DNA from: Bacteroidota bacterium
GTDB taxonomy: Bacteria; Bacteroidota; Bacteroidia; Chitinophagales; Chitinophagaceae
Direction: 5' to 3'
DNA: 64,000 bases
Assembly (NCBI GenBank): GCA_023422835.1
Contig: JAFAGI010000009.1
Coordinates: 62,001-126,000, forward strand
Below the pieces are notes generated by a model that saw only the letters and a program-made list of their open reading frames with translations, did not search any database and was not told the origin of the DNA. This document shows, in pieces, positions 1 through 7,880 of this stretch (position 1 is the stretch's first letter; each line of letters opens with the position of its first letter). The translations under genes and the position numbers were made by a program.

Positions 1-277
1 TTAATATAGAACCTACGTGATATTTAAGTAATGCCTTCTCAAGCTCTTTTTTATTCAATCTTAGCGGCTCTGAACTTGCATATCTGTTACCACCCTCGGC
101 TATCACATCGAGCGTAATTTGCGCCATTTGTCCAACCTTCTCCTCCAAAGTCATTGCAGCCAGTGTCTTTTCTATAGAGGCCTGTACACTTTCTTTTTGT
201 GCCTGCACTTCTGCTGAACATAAGCTGATTATTGCAATAAAGGCCAGATCTAAGAAACGATATAGTTTTTTCATCAT
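1..277 (-). CDS. Glycoside hydrolase family 3 (beta-glucosidase-like), N-terminal fragment
   Basis: Only the first 92 codons lie in the window; the gene continues past base 1. The N-terminus starts with a hydrophobic signal peptide ending near Ala-Glu-Val-Gln-Ala-Gln, followed by the segment MTLEEKVGQMAQITLDVI, which is typical of the start of the family 3 glycoside hydrolase domain. Such proteins are exported and remove terminal glucosyl or xylosyl residues from oligosaccharides. Two ATG codons (277 and 274) are adjacent and I cannot choose between them. The gene diverges from the Nudix regulator and SemiSWEET genes, suggesting one sugar locus. The catalytic residues are outside the window, so the substrate cannot be judged. 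Confidence 0.8.
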   Translation of the reverse strand, partial: MMKKLYRFLDLAFIAIISLCSAEVQAQKESVQASIEKTLAAMTLEEKVGQMAQITLDVIAEGGNRYASSEPLRLNKKELEKALLKYHVGSIL

Positions 278-431
278 TTTAAAAAGTACTTTGCGTCGTT
301 TTGACATTTACTACACAAAGTGAAGAAAAAAAATTCACATCTCCAAATTTTTGTTAACTTTTTTTAAAAACAATGATAACTTTTATTTAAGATGCTTTTA
401 GGTAAGGCTACTATCTATTTAACAGTTATTA

Positions 432-465
432 TTTGCTACTCTCAAATAAGTTATTTGTATGTTTG
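432..465 (+). promoter_or_regulatory. Bacteroidota-type promoter for the Nudix regulator gene
   Basis: A TTTG box at 432-435 and a TATGTTTG box at 458-465 match the Bacteroidota -33/-7 consensus (TTTG, TAnnTTTG) with a 22-base spacer. The start codon at 494 is 28 bases beyond the -7 box. This is assigned from pattern only. Confidence 0.5.
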
Positions 466-493
466 TGTAATATTAACGTTGTGAAATTTTATC

Positions 494-1216
494 ATGAACC
501 GAGAAGTTATTCCTAATCTTTCTGTAGACTGTGCGCTTTTCAGTTTTGACGGGAACCAGATAAAAATATTATTAAGACAAGAAAAGATTCTCCTCAAAGG
601 AAAAACTTATAACAAATATAAATTACCGGGAGACCATCCTTTCATGAATGAGATCATAGAAAATACAGCTGAGAGAATATTGTTTGAGCAAACGGGAGCC
701 CGCGACATTTTCATGAAACAATTTTGGGTATTCAGCAGTCTTGACAGGCTAAAACGTAATGAAGTAGACTTTGCATGGATAAAAAACAGGGGGCTTATAT
801 CGGAAAGAGTTATTACAGTGGGATTTTATTCTTTTGTAAAGAAAGGCGTAATGGAGAATCAGCACCTCATACCCGAGGCTACGTGGGTAAACATCCATGA
901 TGTAAAGAACCTTATCTTTGATCATGAAGAAATACTGCAAAAAGCCCGGGAACAAATAAAAAAAGATATTGAGCATCAACCGTTAGTATTTGAATTACTT
1001 CCTGCTAAGTTCACATTGGCTCAGCTTCATAATATTTATGAACTTTTACTCGAAAAAAAACTTGACAGGAGAAATTTTCGCAGGAAAGTATTACTGGCAA
1101 TGCCTTATGTAAAAGAGCTTTCAGAAAAACAGAAAGGCGTAGCGCACAAGCCTGCAAAATTCTATGCTTTTGACAAAAAAATCTACGATAAACATATTAT
1201 TCATAAAACAAGCTAA
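494..1216 (+). CDS. Nudix-domain transcriptional regulator (NrtR/AraR-like)
   Basis: A 240-residue protein with a Nudix fold in residues 5-140 and a winged helix in 170-225. The C-terminal segment FTLAQLHNIYELLLEKKLD followed by RRNFRRK is the hallmark of NrtR-like repressors, a family that in Bacteroidota includes the arabinose regulator AraR. The Nudix box (residues 46-68) is degenerate: the catalytic R-E-U-x-E-E reads R-I-L-F-E-Q, so two catalytic glutamates are missing and the domain probably senses a ligand without hydrolysing it. It lies between a divergent GH3 glycosidase gene and a SemiSWEET gene whose start is 2 bases after its stop. Inference: a sugar-responsive regulator of this locus. 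The ligand is unknown. Confidence 0.85.
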   Translation: MNREVIPNLSVDCALFSFDGNQIKILLRQEKILLKGKTYNKYKLPGDHPFMNEIIENTAERILFEQTGARDIFMKQFWVFSSLDRLKRNEVDFAWIKNRGLISERVITVGFYSFVKKGVMENQHLIPEATWVNIHDVKNLIFDHEEILQKAREQIKKDIEHQPLVFELLPAKFTLAQLHNIYELLLEKKLDRRNFRRKVLLAMPYVKELSEKQKGVAHKPAKFYAFDKKIYDKHIIHKTS

Positions 1217-1217
1217 C

Positions 1218-1532
1218 ATGGAATTAAACGCATTAAATATTGTAGGCACATTAGCTGCCATACTATCCACGCTTAATCAATTCCCTCAAGCATACAAGGT
1301 TTTTAAAACAGGCGATACACACAGTATCTCGCTAGCCATGTATTGTATTGTTGAGGTAGCTATAACACTATGGCTGGTTTATGGTATAATGCTCAACGAT
1401 TTCCCGCTTATTCTCGCTAATTCTCTCTCATTGATACCGATCACCTATATATGGATTGTAAAATTGATAAACGTTTACAAAGGTAAAGACAAAAATCGCA
1501 GGCTTTTTGATGAAGTGACCTCAACGCATTAG
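1218..1532 (+). CDS. SemiSWEET-family sugar transporter
   Basis: A 104-residue protein with three membrane helices (roughly residues 7-25, 38-57 and 65-84) and the PQ-loop signature STLNQFPQAYKVFKTGDTHS. The later W-L-V-Y-G and L-A-N-S motifs are typical of bacterial SemiSWEETs, which dimerise to form a passive sugar channel in the inner membrane. The ATG at 1218 is preferred over an upstream TTG at 1164 that lies inside the preceding gene, because it gives the usual family length and follows the regulator stop by one base. The two genes are presumably cotranscribed. The substrate is not predictable from sequence; the nearby GH3 enzyme suggests a mono- or disaccharide. Confidence 0.88.
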   Translation: MELNALNIVGTLAAILSTLNQFPQAYKVFKTGDTHSISLAMYCIVEVAITLWLVYGIMLNDFPLILANSLSLIPITYIWIVKLINVYKGKDKNRRLFDEVTSTH

Positions 1533-1552
1533 CGGGTTTATCATTCTTCCTT

Positions 1553-1583
1553 TTTGACAATCTCTTTTTACTGGCTACCTTTG
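1553..1583 (+). promoter_or_regulatory. Promoter of kdsC, almost touching the start codon
   Basis: A TTTG box at 1553-1556, a 19-base spacer and TACCTTTG at 1576-1583 fit the Bacteroidota sigma consensus very well. The kdsC ATG is at 1588, only four bases after the -7 box, so transcription should begin at or within a base or two of the start codon. Confidence 0.6.
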
Positions 1584-1587
1584 TCCC

Positions 1588-2127
1588 ATGAATATCCTGG
1601 CAGCGCTTAAAACTGTGAATACCTTTGTTTTTGATATGGATGGTGTGCTCACCGATGGTAAAGTCTTTATTGTGCCTCAACACGGCGAAAAAGAAGATTA
1701 CGTGATGGCGAGGAGTATGAATACAAAAGATGGCTTTGCGCTGCAGCTTGCAGCCCAAAAAGGATATAACCTGGTGATCATTTCAGGAGGCATTTATCCC
1801 GGCGCCAATAAAAGATTTATACAACTGGGCATTCAGCATATTTTCATGGGGGTAAAAGACAAGGAAAAATGCCTGAAAATGCTGGCTGAATCGGCACATA
1901 TAGATCTGCAGCAGGCACTTTTCATGGGCGATGATATTCCCGACAGGGATGTGATGCTGCACTGCGGCATAAAAGCCTGCCCTTCTGATGCAGTGGAAGA
2001 AATAAAAATTATTTCCGATTATATATCGCCCGCAAAAGGCGGCGAAGGATGCGTAAGGGACGTGATTGAAAAAGTATTAAAGCTGCGCGGCGATTGGGAA
2101 ATGCATACAAATATTGCTTCAAAATAA
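1588..2127 (+). CDS. kdsC: 3-deoxy-D-manno-octulosonate 8-phosphate phosphatase (KdsC)
   Basis: A 179-residue HAD-superfamily phosphatase that removes phosphate from KDO-8-phosphate in lipopolysaccharide core synthesis (cytoplasmic, normally a homotetramer). The nucleophile motif FDMDGVLTDG places Asp16 and Asp18 in the active site. The segment GVKDKEKCLKM supplies the conserved Lys, and MGDDIPDRDVM is HAD motif IV. Length matches the KdsC family, which lacks a cap domain. It has its own strong promoter and is followed 7 bases later by a UbiA-family gene. A related YrbI-type phosphatase is the only real alternative. Confidence 0.9.
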   Translation: MNILAALKTVNTFVFDMDGVLTDGKVFIVPQHGEKEDYVMARSMNTKDGFALQLAAQKGYNLVIISGGIYPGANKRFIQLGIQHIFMGVKDKEKCLKMLAESAHIDLQQALFMGDDIPDRDVMLHCGIKACPSDAVEEIKIISDYISPAKGGEGCVRDVIEKVLKLRGDWEMHTNIASK

Positions 2128-2134
2128 AACAACA

Positions 2135-3070
2135 GTGAAAAAAGTAAAAGCGTTTTTTGCATTGGTTCGTTGGCCCAACCTGGTGTTCATAGCGCTTACA
2201 CAATACCTTTTTTTCTATGCAGTGCTGTACCCTGTTTACGAAAGGCAGCAGGTAACCCCAAACCTTAACTTTCTTTACCTTACTTTACTTATGCTCTCCT
2301 CTGTATTTATTGCAGGGGCAGGCAACATCATCAACGATTATTTCGACCTGAACATTGATGTGATCAACAAGCCCGGCAAAGTAATCATTGGCAAATACAT
2401 CCACAGGCACTGGGCAATATCCAGCCACATTGTGTTAAGTACCCTGGGCGTGGCAATCGGGTTTTACCTTGACCGTAAGGCTGATACCTATTTTATCGGG
2501 CTTACCAACCTGGGCTGTGCCGTTTTGTTGTTTGTGTATTCCATTGTCTTGAAAAGAAAACCGCTATCGGGCAACATTGTTATTTCCCTGCTGACTGCAT
2601 GGACCGTAGGCGTGGTGACTTTTGCCGATACGAAAACATTGATAGCAGGGTTTTCGGAAGCACACGTGGCTACCATTACCCGCGTTAGTATATTATACGT
2701 AAGCTTTGCCTTTATTATTTCACTGGTGAGGGAAATGATCAAAGATATGGAAGATATAGAAGGCGACAGAAGGTACAATTGCCGTACCTTTCCTATCCTT
2801 TTCGGCATACCGGCCAGCAAAATATTTATCTATATCTGGCTGTTTATATTAATAGGCCTGCTGCTGATATTATTATTTTACATCCTGCAATTCAGTTGGT
2901 GGCTTGGCATGGCCTACATCGTTGTTTTTGTGATTGCACCGCTTGTATCGGCATACAAAGCTGTAAACAGGGCCGGCTCACCAAAAGATTTCCACGAGGC
3001 CAGCTCGCTGGTAAAAACTGTAATGCTTACCGGCATCTGCTCCATGATGTTCTTCTGGTACTATCATTAG
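2135..3070 (+). CDS. UbiA-family prenyltransferase
   Basis: An integral membrane prenyltransferase of about 311 residues with eight or nine hydrophobic segments. The first Asp-rich motif is NDYFD followed by NIDVINKPGK, and the second is DMEDIEGDRRYN; both bind Mg-prenyl diphosphate in UbiA enzymes. The DVINKP form is usual in proteins annotated as geranylgeranylglycerol-phosphate geranylgeranyltransferase, but the acceptor in Bacteroidota is not established. I chose the GTG at 2135, after the kdsC stop; an in-frame TTG at 2114 would overlap kdsC by 14 bases. The gene is probably cotranscribed with kdsC. It could also act in quinone or another lipid pathway. Confidence 0.82.
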   Translation: MKKVKAFFALVRWPNLVFIALTQYLFFYAVLYPVYERQQVTPNLNFLYLTLLMLSSVFIAGAGNIINDYFDLNIDVINKPGKVIIGKYIHRHWAISSHIVLSTLGVAIGFYLDRKADTYFIGLTNLGCAVLLFVYSIVLKRKPLSGNIVISLLTAWTVGVVTFADTKTLIAGFSEAHVATITRVSILYVSFAFIISLVREMIKDMEDIEGDRRYNCRTFPILFGIPASKIFIYIWLFILIGLLLILLFYILQFSWWLGMAYIVVFVIAPLVSAYKAVNRAGSPKDFHEASSLVKTVMLTGICSMMFFWYYH

Positions 3071-3177
3071 TATGCAATAAACTCAAAGATTGAGCATCTA
3101 CCAACCGGGAAAGAGTATTGAATCCAAGACATATTTACTCCATGCAGCAACTTAAAAATATAAGATTACACACATAA
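3071..3177 (+). repeat. Dispersed intergenic element, copy A
   Basis: This convergent intergenic stretch carries a copy of an element seen at five other intergenic sites in the window. Shared blocks are AAAGATTGAGCATCTA, CCAACCGGGAA, GAGTATTGAATC, the CATGCAGCAACTTAAAAATA block and a terminal ACACACATAAA. The copy is shorter than those at 7.6 and 40.7 kb and lacks the left arm of the inverted repeat. It lies between two convergent gene ends, so here it cannot act as a 5' leader. Confidence 0.6.
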
Positions 3178-3225
3178 ACAGGAAGCACGTGAATTGATAA
3201 GGCTAATTACTCACCTGCTACATGG

Positions 3226-5292
3226 TCAAGAATCTGTTTCCCTGGCAATCCTTTGCAGGATTCTTTCACTTTTTTTGCTTCTCGGCGGAATAATAAAATT
3301 CAACGGATTCATAAAGAAATAATTTGTGAGCACCCTGAAAAACTGGGGATAGTCCTTGAGCTGCACACCACGGGAACGCACAGCAACAATAAATGCCAGG
3401 ATAAAGCTTACCGAGAAGTTAAAGAAGCCAATGCCCAGCACCCCTAAGATCACTACAAGCAGATAATCCGGCGGAATATTTTTAAGGCCCAAACCATAAG
3501 CGCCGATGGATACATTGGCTGAAGAGATAGTAATGTGGCGGATATCGAAATAGATACCGAAAATTTTCGGGACCACATTACTCATACCCAGAAAAAAACC
3601 CAGGCAAATGTTACCTATCAGCGCACCGGAATGATGCTCCACATAGTTGCCCCATTTTGCCAGCCTTCCGGTTTTGAAGTTTGCCCGCAACAACGGGTGC
3701 TGTTCAATCCGTTTGCCCACACGGCCGAATTGCATCCTGTTTTGCACATAGCCGGCAATGATGCCGCTCAGAAACAGGAAAACGCCGGTATTACACGCGT
3801 ACAGCAGGCTCAGGCTGTGCAGCGGGTGCTGGTCTTCAAGCATTTTATAGGCAGCCGAGCCGCTTACCAGCTTATTGCCTGTGATCACATCATACAAATA
3901 AGCCAACAAATAAGTACCGGGGAAAACCACCAGCAGGTTTCCAAAAAAAGAAGCCGCCTGGCTGCGAAAAACCTTGCCCACCGTTACAGCCAGCTGGTAC
4001 AGGTTGGGGTCGCCGCTTTTTTTGGTATCAAATGAACTGGCTACTGCGCTTGCGGTAAAAGCAGGCTGTTTGGTAGCAAGTGATGAATGAGTTTCTTCAA
4101 TGGCAACAAAGCCTATGGCATAGTTGATACTGTAGGCAATGCCCTGCAAAAACGGCGGCATGTGAAAAAAGCCTATAATACTTTTGAATATGGCCACAAA
4201 GCAAATGATCAGGCCACCCCACATAGATGCCACAATCATTTTCATATATTCTTTCCACGTGGTGGTAATATATTTTACGCCCTTGTAGCCCTTGTGTACC
4301 GCAATCTGGTAGGCTACATAGCCAAAGCTTTGGGAGAATAAGGCGCGCAGGCTGTTCTTGAGCTTTTCGCTTTGCACAAGCTCTTTAAAGAAATTCACAA
4401 AGCGGGCAGTCTGAAACTGCTGATCATTATCTATACCGTCGATCAATATCTTCATACGCTTGAGGCAAAACTCTATCACCAGCGTACTGTAAGTAAGTGA
4501 AAGGCTTGCCCCATGTACTCTTTGCAGTTCCCGGGTTTCCGCCAGGCATTTGGAAGCAAGCGCCATGGCATCTTTCAGCCTGCGGAACGCCAGTTCATGC
4601 AGGTATTCATTATCGTTCTTGGTGTTGTAGAGGTCAATTAATTTCAGCAGTATCAGGTTCTGATCCACAAACGGGTTGCTGCCATTGTACTCTTCCGGCA
4701 TGTAGCGGATCATATCCGGGTCGAGCCCCTGGTTTACCATACGGTAGGACAATATTTCCAAAGCAGCCAGCAGTTGCTTCCGGAGCGCCACATTGTTCTG
4801 GCTTGCTTCAATACCAATGCTTTTAAACAAAAAACCCCAGGCTTCATTGCTGATATTCTCTACCCACAGGTAATCATTCTTCCGGTAAAATATCCTGTTG
4901 ATCACAAACAGGAAATCTTTCGGCGATTGCAATGCCGGGAGGAACTTCTGGTTGATGCGTTTGGCAAACTCCTGCGAAAAACCCTTGGAGAGCAATGAGC
5001 CGCTTTCGGTAAGCGCCGGCACCAAGTCTGTATTGATCAGTTGTGATAAAATGGCGGTATGGATATTTTTGGATAGTGCAGGATGCTCATCAAGCATGGC
5101 CGCAGCTTCGTAAAGAGATGCTTCTGCGCGCCTGATATCGGCTGCCCTGCGCGGCCTGATCTTTTTAAAGAAATCTACCAGCAGGTCAAGGCCGGTGGTA
5201 TAGTCAAATATCTGCAGATCAAGTTTATCCTGAATGGCCTGCTCAATCAGCGCGGAGGTATTATTTCTTTTTTTATTGTTGAATAATGCCAT
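3226..5292 (-). CDS. Multi-pass membrane protein of the Gcr/PF10136 'site-specific recombinase' family
   Basis: A 688-residue protein whose sequence, notably FVAIEETHSSLATKQPAFTA, matches the family named after gonococcal Gcr. Residues 1-345 are soluble and helical. From about residue 350 onward there are at least six hydrophobic segments, including the GGLIICFVAIF and LLVVILGVLGIGFF regions. I see no Ser, Tyr or DDE recombinase motif. The family name is therefore probably misleading and a membrane function is more likely. It is convergent with the UbiA gene across repeat copy A and is separated from rpmE2 by that gene's terminator. Confidence 0.75.
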   Translation of the reverse strand: MALFNNKKRNNTSALIEQAIQDKLDLQIFDYTTGLDLLVDFFKKIRPRRAADIRRAEASLYEAAAMLDEHPALSKNIHTAILSQLINTDLVPALTESGSLLSKGFSQEFAKRINQKFLPALQSPKDFLFVINRIFYRKNDYLWVENISNEAWGFLFKSIGIEASQNNVALRKQLLAALEILSYRMVNQGLDPDMIRYMPEEYNGSNPFVDQNLILLKLIDLYNTKNDNEYLHELAFRRLKDAMALASKCLAETRELQRVHGASLSLTYSTLVIEFCLKRMKILIDGIDNDQQFQTARFVNFFKELVQSEKLKNSLRALFSQSFGYVAYQIAVHKGYKGVKYITTTWKEYMKMIVASMWGGLIICFVAIFKSIIGFFHMPPFLQGIAYSINYAIGFVAIEETHSSLATKQPAFTASAVASSFDTKKSGDPNLYQLAVTVGKVFRSQAASFFGNLLVVFPGTYLLAYLYDVITGNKLVSGSAAYKMLEDQHPLHSLSLLYACNTGVFLFLSGIIAGYVQNRMQFGRVGKRIEQHPLLRANFKTGRLAKWGNYVEHHSGALIGNICLGFFLGMSNVVPKIFGIYFDIRHITISSANVSIGAYGLGLKNIPPDYLLVVILGVLGIGFFNFSVSFILAFIVAVRSRGVQLKDYPQFFRVLTNYFFMNPLNFIIPPRSKKSERILQRIARETDS

Positions 5293-5360
5293 ACAAATCT
5301 TCTTTAACTCTTGAGCGGGATTAGCCGAAGGCCAAAAATAGCCTTTTTTTAAAAATTACA

Positions 5361-5395
5361 TAAAAAAGCCTTTCAAAATATCATTTGAAAGGCTT
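5361..5395 (-). terminator. Intrinsic terminator of rpmE2
   Basis: A perfect 12-bp stem (AAGCCTTTCAAA at 5366-5377 with its complement at 5384-5395) with a 6-base loop is followed, on the minus strand, by a run of U residues. It lies 25 bases past the rpmE2 stop. Confidence 0.85.
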
Positions 5396-5419
5396 CAATA
5401 CGTTATAACTGCCTGGCAA

Positions 5420-5668
5420 TTATTTCTTTTTCTCGTAACGTTTTTTGAATTTATCAATACGTCCCGCAGTGTCAACCAACACATTTTTACCTGTATAGAA
5501 AGGATGGGAAGTGTTAGAGATCTCCAGTTTGATTACCGGATATTCAACACCTTCAAAAACGGTTGTTTCTTTGGTTGCGGCAGTAGAGCGTGATAAAAAT
5601 TCATGCCCGTTACTCATGTCTCTGAAAACTACAAGCCTGTAGTTCTCGGGATGGATACCTTTTTTCAT
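5420..5668 (-). CDS. rpmE2: 50S ribosomal protein L31 type B
   Basis: An 82-residue protein with the L31 type B signature ([19 protein letters not shown], then [12 protein letters not shown]). It has no CxxC zinc-ribbon cysteines, so it is the zinc-independent form. It binds the central protuberance of the large ribosomal subunit. The gene has its own promoter, a leader of about 50 bases with a small hairpin, and a strong terminator, so it is probably a single-gene transcript. The Lys-rich C-terminus is usual for the family. Confidence 0.95.
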   Translation of the reverse strand: MKKGIHPENYRLVVFRDMSNGHEFLSRSTAATKETTVFEGVEYPVIKLEISNTSHPFYTGKNVLVDTAGRIDKFKKRYEKKK

Positions 5669-5686
5669 TTTTGTATTTTTTAGGCA

Positions 5687-5704
5687 ACACGGATTTTGCC
5701 GTGT
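5687..5704 (-). promoter_or_regulatory. Hairpin in the rpmE2 5' leader
   Basis: A 6-bp stem (ACACGG with CCGTGT) and 6-base loop lies in the short leader between the rpmE2 promoter and start codon. L31 genes of several phyla are controlled by leader structures that bind L31, so this is a candidate for such a site. No function is shown by the sequence alone. Confidence 0.35.
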
Positions 5705-5722
5705 ATTTTAAATAATGGAATG

Positions 5723-5753
5723 CAAAGTTACAGCACTATTTTTAAACTGCAAA
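5723..5753 (-). promoter_or_regulatory. Promoter of rpmE2
   Basis: On the minus strand a TTTG box (5750-5753) and TAACTTTG (5723-5730) are separated by 19 bases, an excellent Bacteroidota promoter match. The start codon at 5668 is 54 bases past the -7 box. Confidence 0.7.
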
Positions 5754-5765
5754 ATTGAATGACGT

Positions 5766-6479
5766 TTAGTATACTTTCGTGCCAACGTTACTGCCTTCAA
5801 CTACCCTCAACAGGTTGCCCGACTTGTTCATATTAAATACAATGATAGGCATTTTATGTTCCATACAAAGGGTAAATGCTGTAGCATCCATTATTTTGAG
5901 ATTTTTGTCCAGGCATTCTTTATAAGAGATTTTACTGTACTTGGTAGCTGATTTGTCTTTTTCAGGATCTGCTGTATAAACGCCGTCAACACGTGTACCC
6001 TTCAGGATCACATCTGCTTTTACTTCGATGGCTCTCAGCGAAGCGCCTGTGTCGGTAGTAAAATAAGGATTTCCCGTGCCGGCGCCAAAGATCACTACCC
6101 TGTGCTTTTCCAAGTGCCTGATGGCTCTTCTGCGGATATATGGCTCTGCCACCTGATCCATTTGCAATGCGCTTTGCAGTCGGGTGAATACACCGATTTT
6201 TTCAAGCATTGCCTGCATAGCCATGCCGTTGATAACTGTAGCCAGCATGCCCATGTAATCGCCATGCGCGCGCTCAATGCCGCTTTCAGCTTCGTTCATG
6301 CCTCTGTAAATGTTACCCGCGCCAATCACCACTGCTACCTGTACACCCAGATCCGTTATGGCCTTTATATCAAATGCGTACTGCTCAATAATCTTAGGAT
6401 CAAATGGTTCTGTACTGTTGGGAGATTTTAAAGATTCGCCGGATAGTTTAAGGAGGACTCTCTTGTATTGAGGTAACAT
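5766..6479 (-). CDS. pyrH: UMP kinase
   Basis: A 237-residue member of the amino acid kinase fold that phosphorylates UMP to UDP in the cytoplasm as a hexamer. Visible signatures are KLSGESL near the N-terminus, GAGNIYRG for the nucleotide-binding turn, [16 protein letters not shown], and [13 protein letters not shown]. The ATG at 6479 ([16 protein letters not shown]) is preferred to 6512, because the extra 11 residues do not resemble the family. In many bacteria pyrH sits directly before frr; here frr lies about 1.4 kb upstream with two unrelated small genes between. Confidence 0.95.
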   Translation of the reverse strand: MLPQYKRVLLKLSGESLKSPNSTEPFDPKIIEQYAFDIKAITDLGVQVAVVIGAGNIYRGMNEAESGIERAHGDYMGMLATVINGMAMQAMLEKIGVFTRLQSALQMDQVAEPYIRRRAIRHLEKHRVVIFGAGTGNPYFTTDTGASLRAIEVKADVILKGTRVDGVYTADPEKDKSATKYSKISYKECLDKNLKIMDATAFTLCMEHKMPIIVFNMNKSGNLLRVVEGSNVGTKVY

Positions 6480-6834
6480 ATTACTTTGGGGTTTTGACGG
6501 CAAAATAAACACAATTTTATCTAATCTAAAAATGAAATTGACCGGCAGTTGTACTTTTGGAGTTATTGTGCATTCAAGGAACGATGCGTGCTACTATTTC
6601 TTAATTTGCAACAGTATTAAAACTAACCATATACAGCCAAATAAATATTGAATGGTCAATTACCCACAAAATTCTGTAAAATCCGGGTGGATGCAAAGAC
6701 GGCATTGAATAATCATATTTACAGTAAAATTTCCTGCTATGCACTCACTTCATACTAAAAAACCTAAAAACAGCTGTAAATATTATAACCTCTGCCTATT
6801 TAACAGAGCCTTTCTGTATTCCGGCGAATTTCAT
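6480..6834. other. Gene-free stretch between pyrH and the TM2 gene
   Basis: About 355 bases with no plausible coding frame. It is AT-rich and should contain the pyrH promoter, but I found no exact TTTG/TAnnTTTG pair. I see no convincing terminator for the upstream TM2 gene. Confidence 0.5.
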
Positions 6835-7167
6835 TTAAAACCACGGCTTTCTGCCCACCTGGTAAGTGTTGTAAAATTCTTCATCTGATTTAGTGAGGTA
6901 GATAATGCCCTCAATGAGCCCGATAAGCCCGGGTATCCACACAAACGCAAGCCCGATGAGGAATATAGAGGTTGCCCAACCCAATACCGTGACACCTAAA
7001 AATATCAGCCCTTCTTTGGTGTAGCCCAGTACAAATTTGTGAATACCGAGTGAGCCAAAAAGAATCCCGAGAATGCCAGCAAGTACTTTTTTATTTTCTT
7101 TGCTTTGAACAAAATTCTGAGCGCCCGCTTTCATCTCCTGAAATGTATTCCTGATTTCATTTTCCAT
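6835..7167 (-). CDS. TM2 domain-containing small membrane protein
   Basis: A 110-residue protein with a polar N-terminus, then a TM2 domain: KKVLAGILGILFGSLGIHKF leads into the first helix and GLAFVWIPGLIGLIEGIIYL forms the second. The short GYTKEG turn between the helices is typical. The TM2 family is widespread but of unknown molecular function. The gene has a good promoter of its own. It is transcribed with the same polarity as the cytochrome gene upstream and pyrH downstream, but the 355-base gap to pyrH argues against one operon. Confidence 0.85.
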   Translation of the reverse strand: MENEIRNTFQEMKAGAQNFVQSKENKKVLAGILGILFGSLGIHKFVLGYTKEGLIFLGVTVLGWATSIFLIGLAFVWIPGLIGLIEGIIYLTKSDEEFYNTYQVGRKPWF

Positions 7168-7191
7168 AGTTAGATTTGACTTTTTATTTTA

Positions 7192-7225
7192 CAAATGTAA
7201 GTTACTTCGATATTTATGCTGCAAA
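7192..7225 (-). promoter_or_regulatory. Promoter of the TM2 gene
   Basis: On the minus strand a TTTG box (7222-7225), a 22-base spacer and TACATTTG (7192-7199) precede the start codon at 7167 by 24 bases. It lies just past the stop of the cytochrome gene. Confidence 0.5.
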
Positions 7226-7247
7226 TCATATTATTTTTACAGTCAAA

Positions 7248-7544
7248 TTATTTGCGCTTATCCCAGTTTTTCAGCAAAGCCATCTCTTGCGTGTTTGGCT
7301 TATCGCCACCAGGAGGCATCATACCGCTTTCTATTGCATGTATCATACTGGGCAGTTTATCTGCCACAACTGTTTTAACTGTAAAATCTGAATGGCATTT
7401 CGTGCAATATTTGGTAAGCACGGGAGCTATATGTGTCTCAAACGTAATGTTTTCGCGGCTTGTAGCTGTTGATAGTGGTTTACAGCCTATAGAGAGCATG
7501 AAGCCGGCAACGGCAGCAAACGCCAGTACAAAAAATGTTTTCAT
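7248..7544 (-). CDS. Small mono-haem c-type cytochrome lipoprotein
   Basis: A 98-residue protein with a lipoprotein signal (LSIGC, acylated Cys21) and one haem c motif, CTKCH (Cys47, Cys50, His51). The segment GMMPPGG (Met75/76) can supply the distal Met ligand. It should be anchored at the periplasmic or outer membrane face and carry one haem. It resembles the short cytochrome domains found in Bacteroidota near oxidase or sugar-oxidation genes, but no partner is adjacent here. Its start codon directly follows the end of a dispersed intergenic element (copy B). Haem loading would use the Ccm system encoded at 26.9-29.8 kb. Confidence 0.8.
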   Translation of the reverse strand: MKTFFVLAFAAVAGFMLSIGCKPLSTATSRENITFETHIAPVLTKYCTKCHSDFTVKTVVADKLPSMIHAIESGMMPPGGDKPNTQEMALLKNWDKRK

Positions 7545-7559
7545 GTGTATATTTTTTAT

Positions 7560-7800
7560 TTTTCTTATTCATTCGCGATTGGTTTGCAACTTTGCTTATG
7601 GCTATTTAATGTGTGTGTATTTATTTGTTTTTCAGTTGTCACATGGAATAACCATTTTATTAGATTCCATATTCATTCGCGGTTGGTATAGATGCTCAAT
7701 CTTTATGGTTATTGCATGTGTTAATATATAATTTTTTCTGTTTGCTGCATGGAATTAGCTCGTTTCACCATATAATCATTCAGTTAGCAGCAACTTTGCT
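7560..7800 (-). repeat. Dispersed intergenic element, copy B (two linked units)
   Basis: The longest and clearest copy, oriented like the downstream cytochrome gene. On the minus strand it contains ACATGCAATAACCAT, then AAAGATTGAGCATC, TATACCAACCGCGAATGAAT, GGAATCT, and the complementary arm ATGGTTATTCCATGTG. A second unit follows with GCCATAAGCAAAGTTGC and AACCAATCGCGAATGAAT. The outer arms (14 bp) and inner AGATT/AATCT pair could fold into a long hairpin. The element ends about 20 bases before the cytochrome ATG. Confidence 0.7.
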
Positions 7801-7842
7801 TAAAGCTCATTTCAAAACTATTCTATTACATTGAAATAAATG

Positions 7843-7872
7843 ATTAAAAAAATCCTGCTATTCAAGCAGGAT
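7843..7872 (-). terminator. Intrinsic terminator of frr
   Basis: A 7-bp stem (ATCCTGC/GCAGGAT) with a 7-base loop, followed on the minus strand by a run of seven or eight T residues, directly after the frr stop at 7881. Confidence 0.85.
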
Positions 7873-7880
7873 CAGAAAAT

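Noticed and set aside
2779..3093. 104-codon open frame on the plus strand within the UbiA gene
   Set aside because: It is in another frame of a well-supported membrane protein gene and has no family-like motifs.
3535..4035. 166-codon plus-strand frame opposite the PF10136 gene
   Set aside because: Composition (many His, Gln, Arg) is that of the antisense of a hydrophobic gene; the minus-strand frame has clear family identity.
3226..5292. PF10136 gene considered as evidence of a mobile element or phage integrase
   Set aside because: Membrane-type sequence without catalytic recombinase motifs, no att sites or phage genes nearby.
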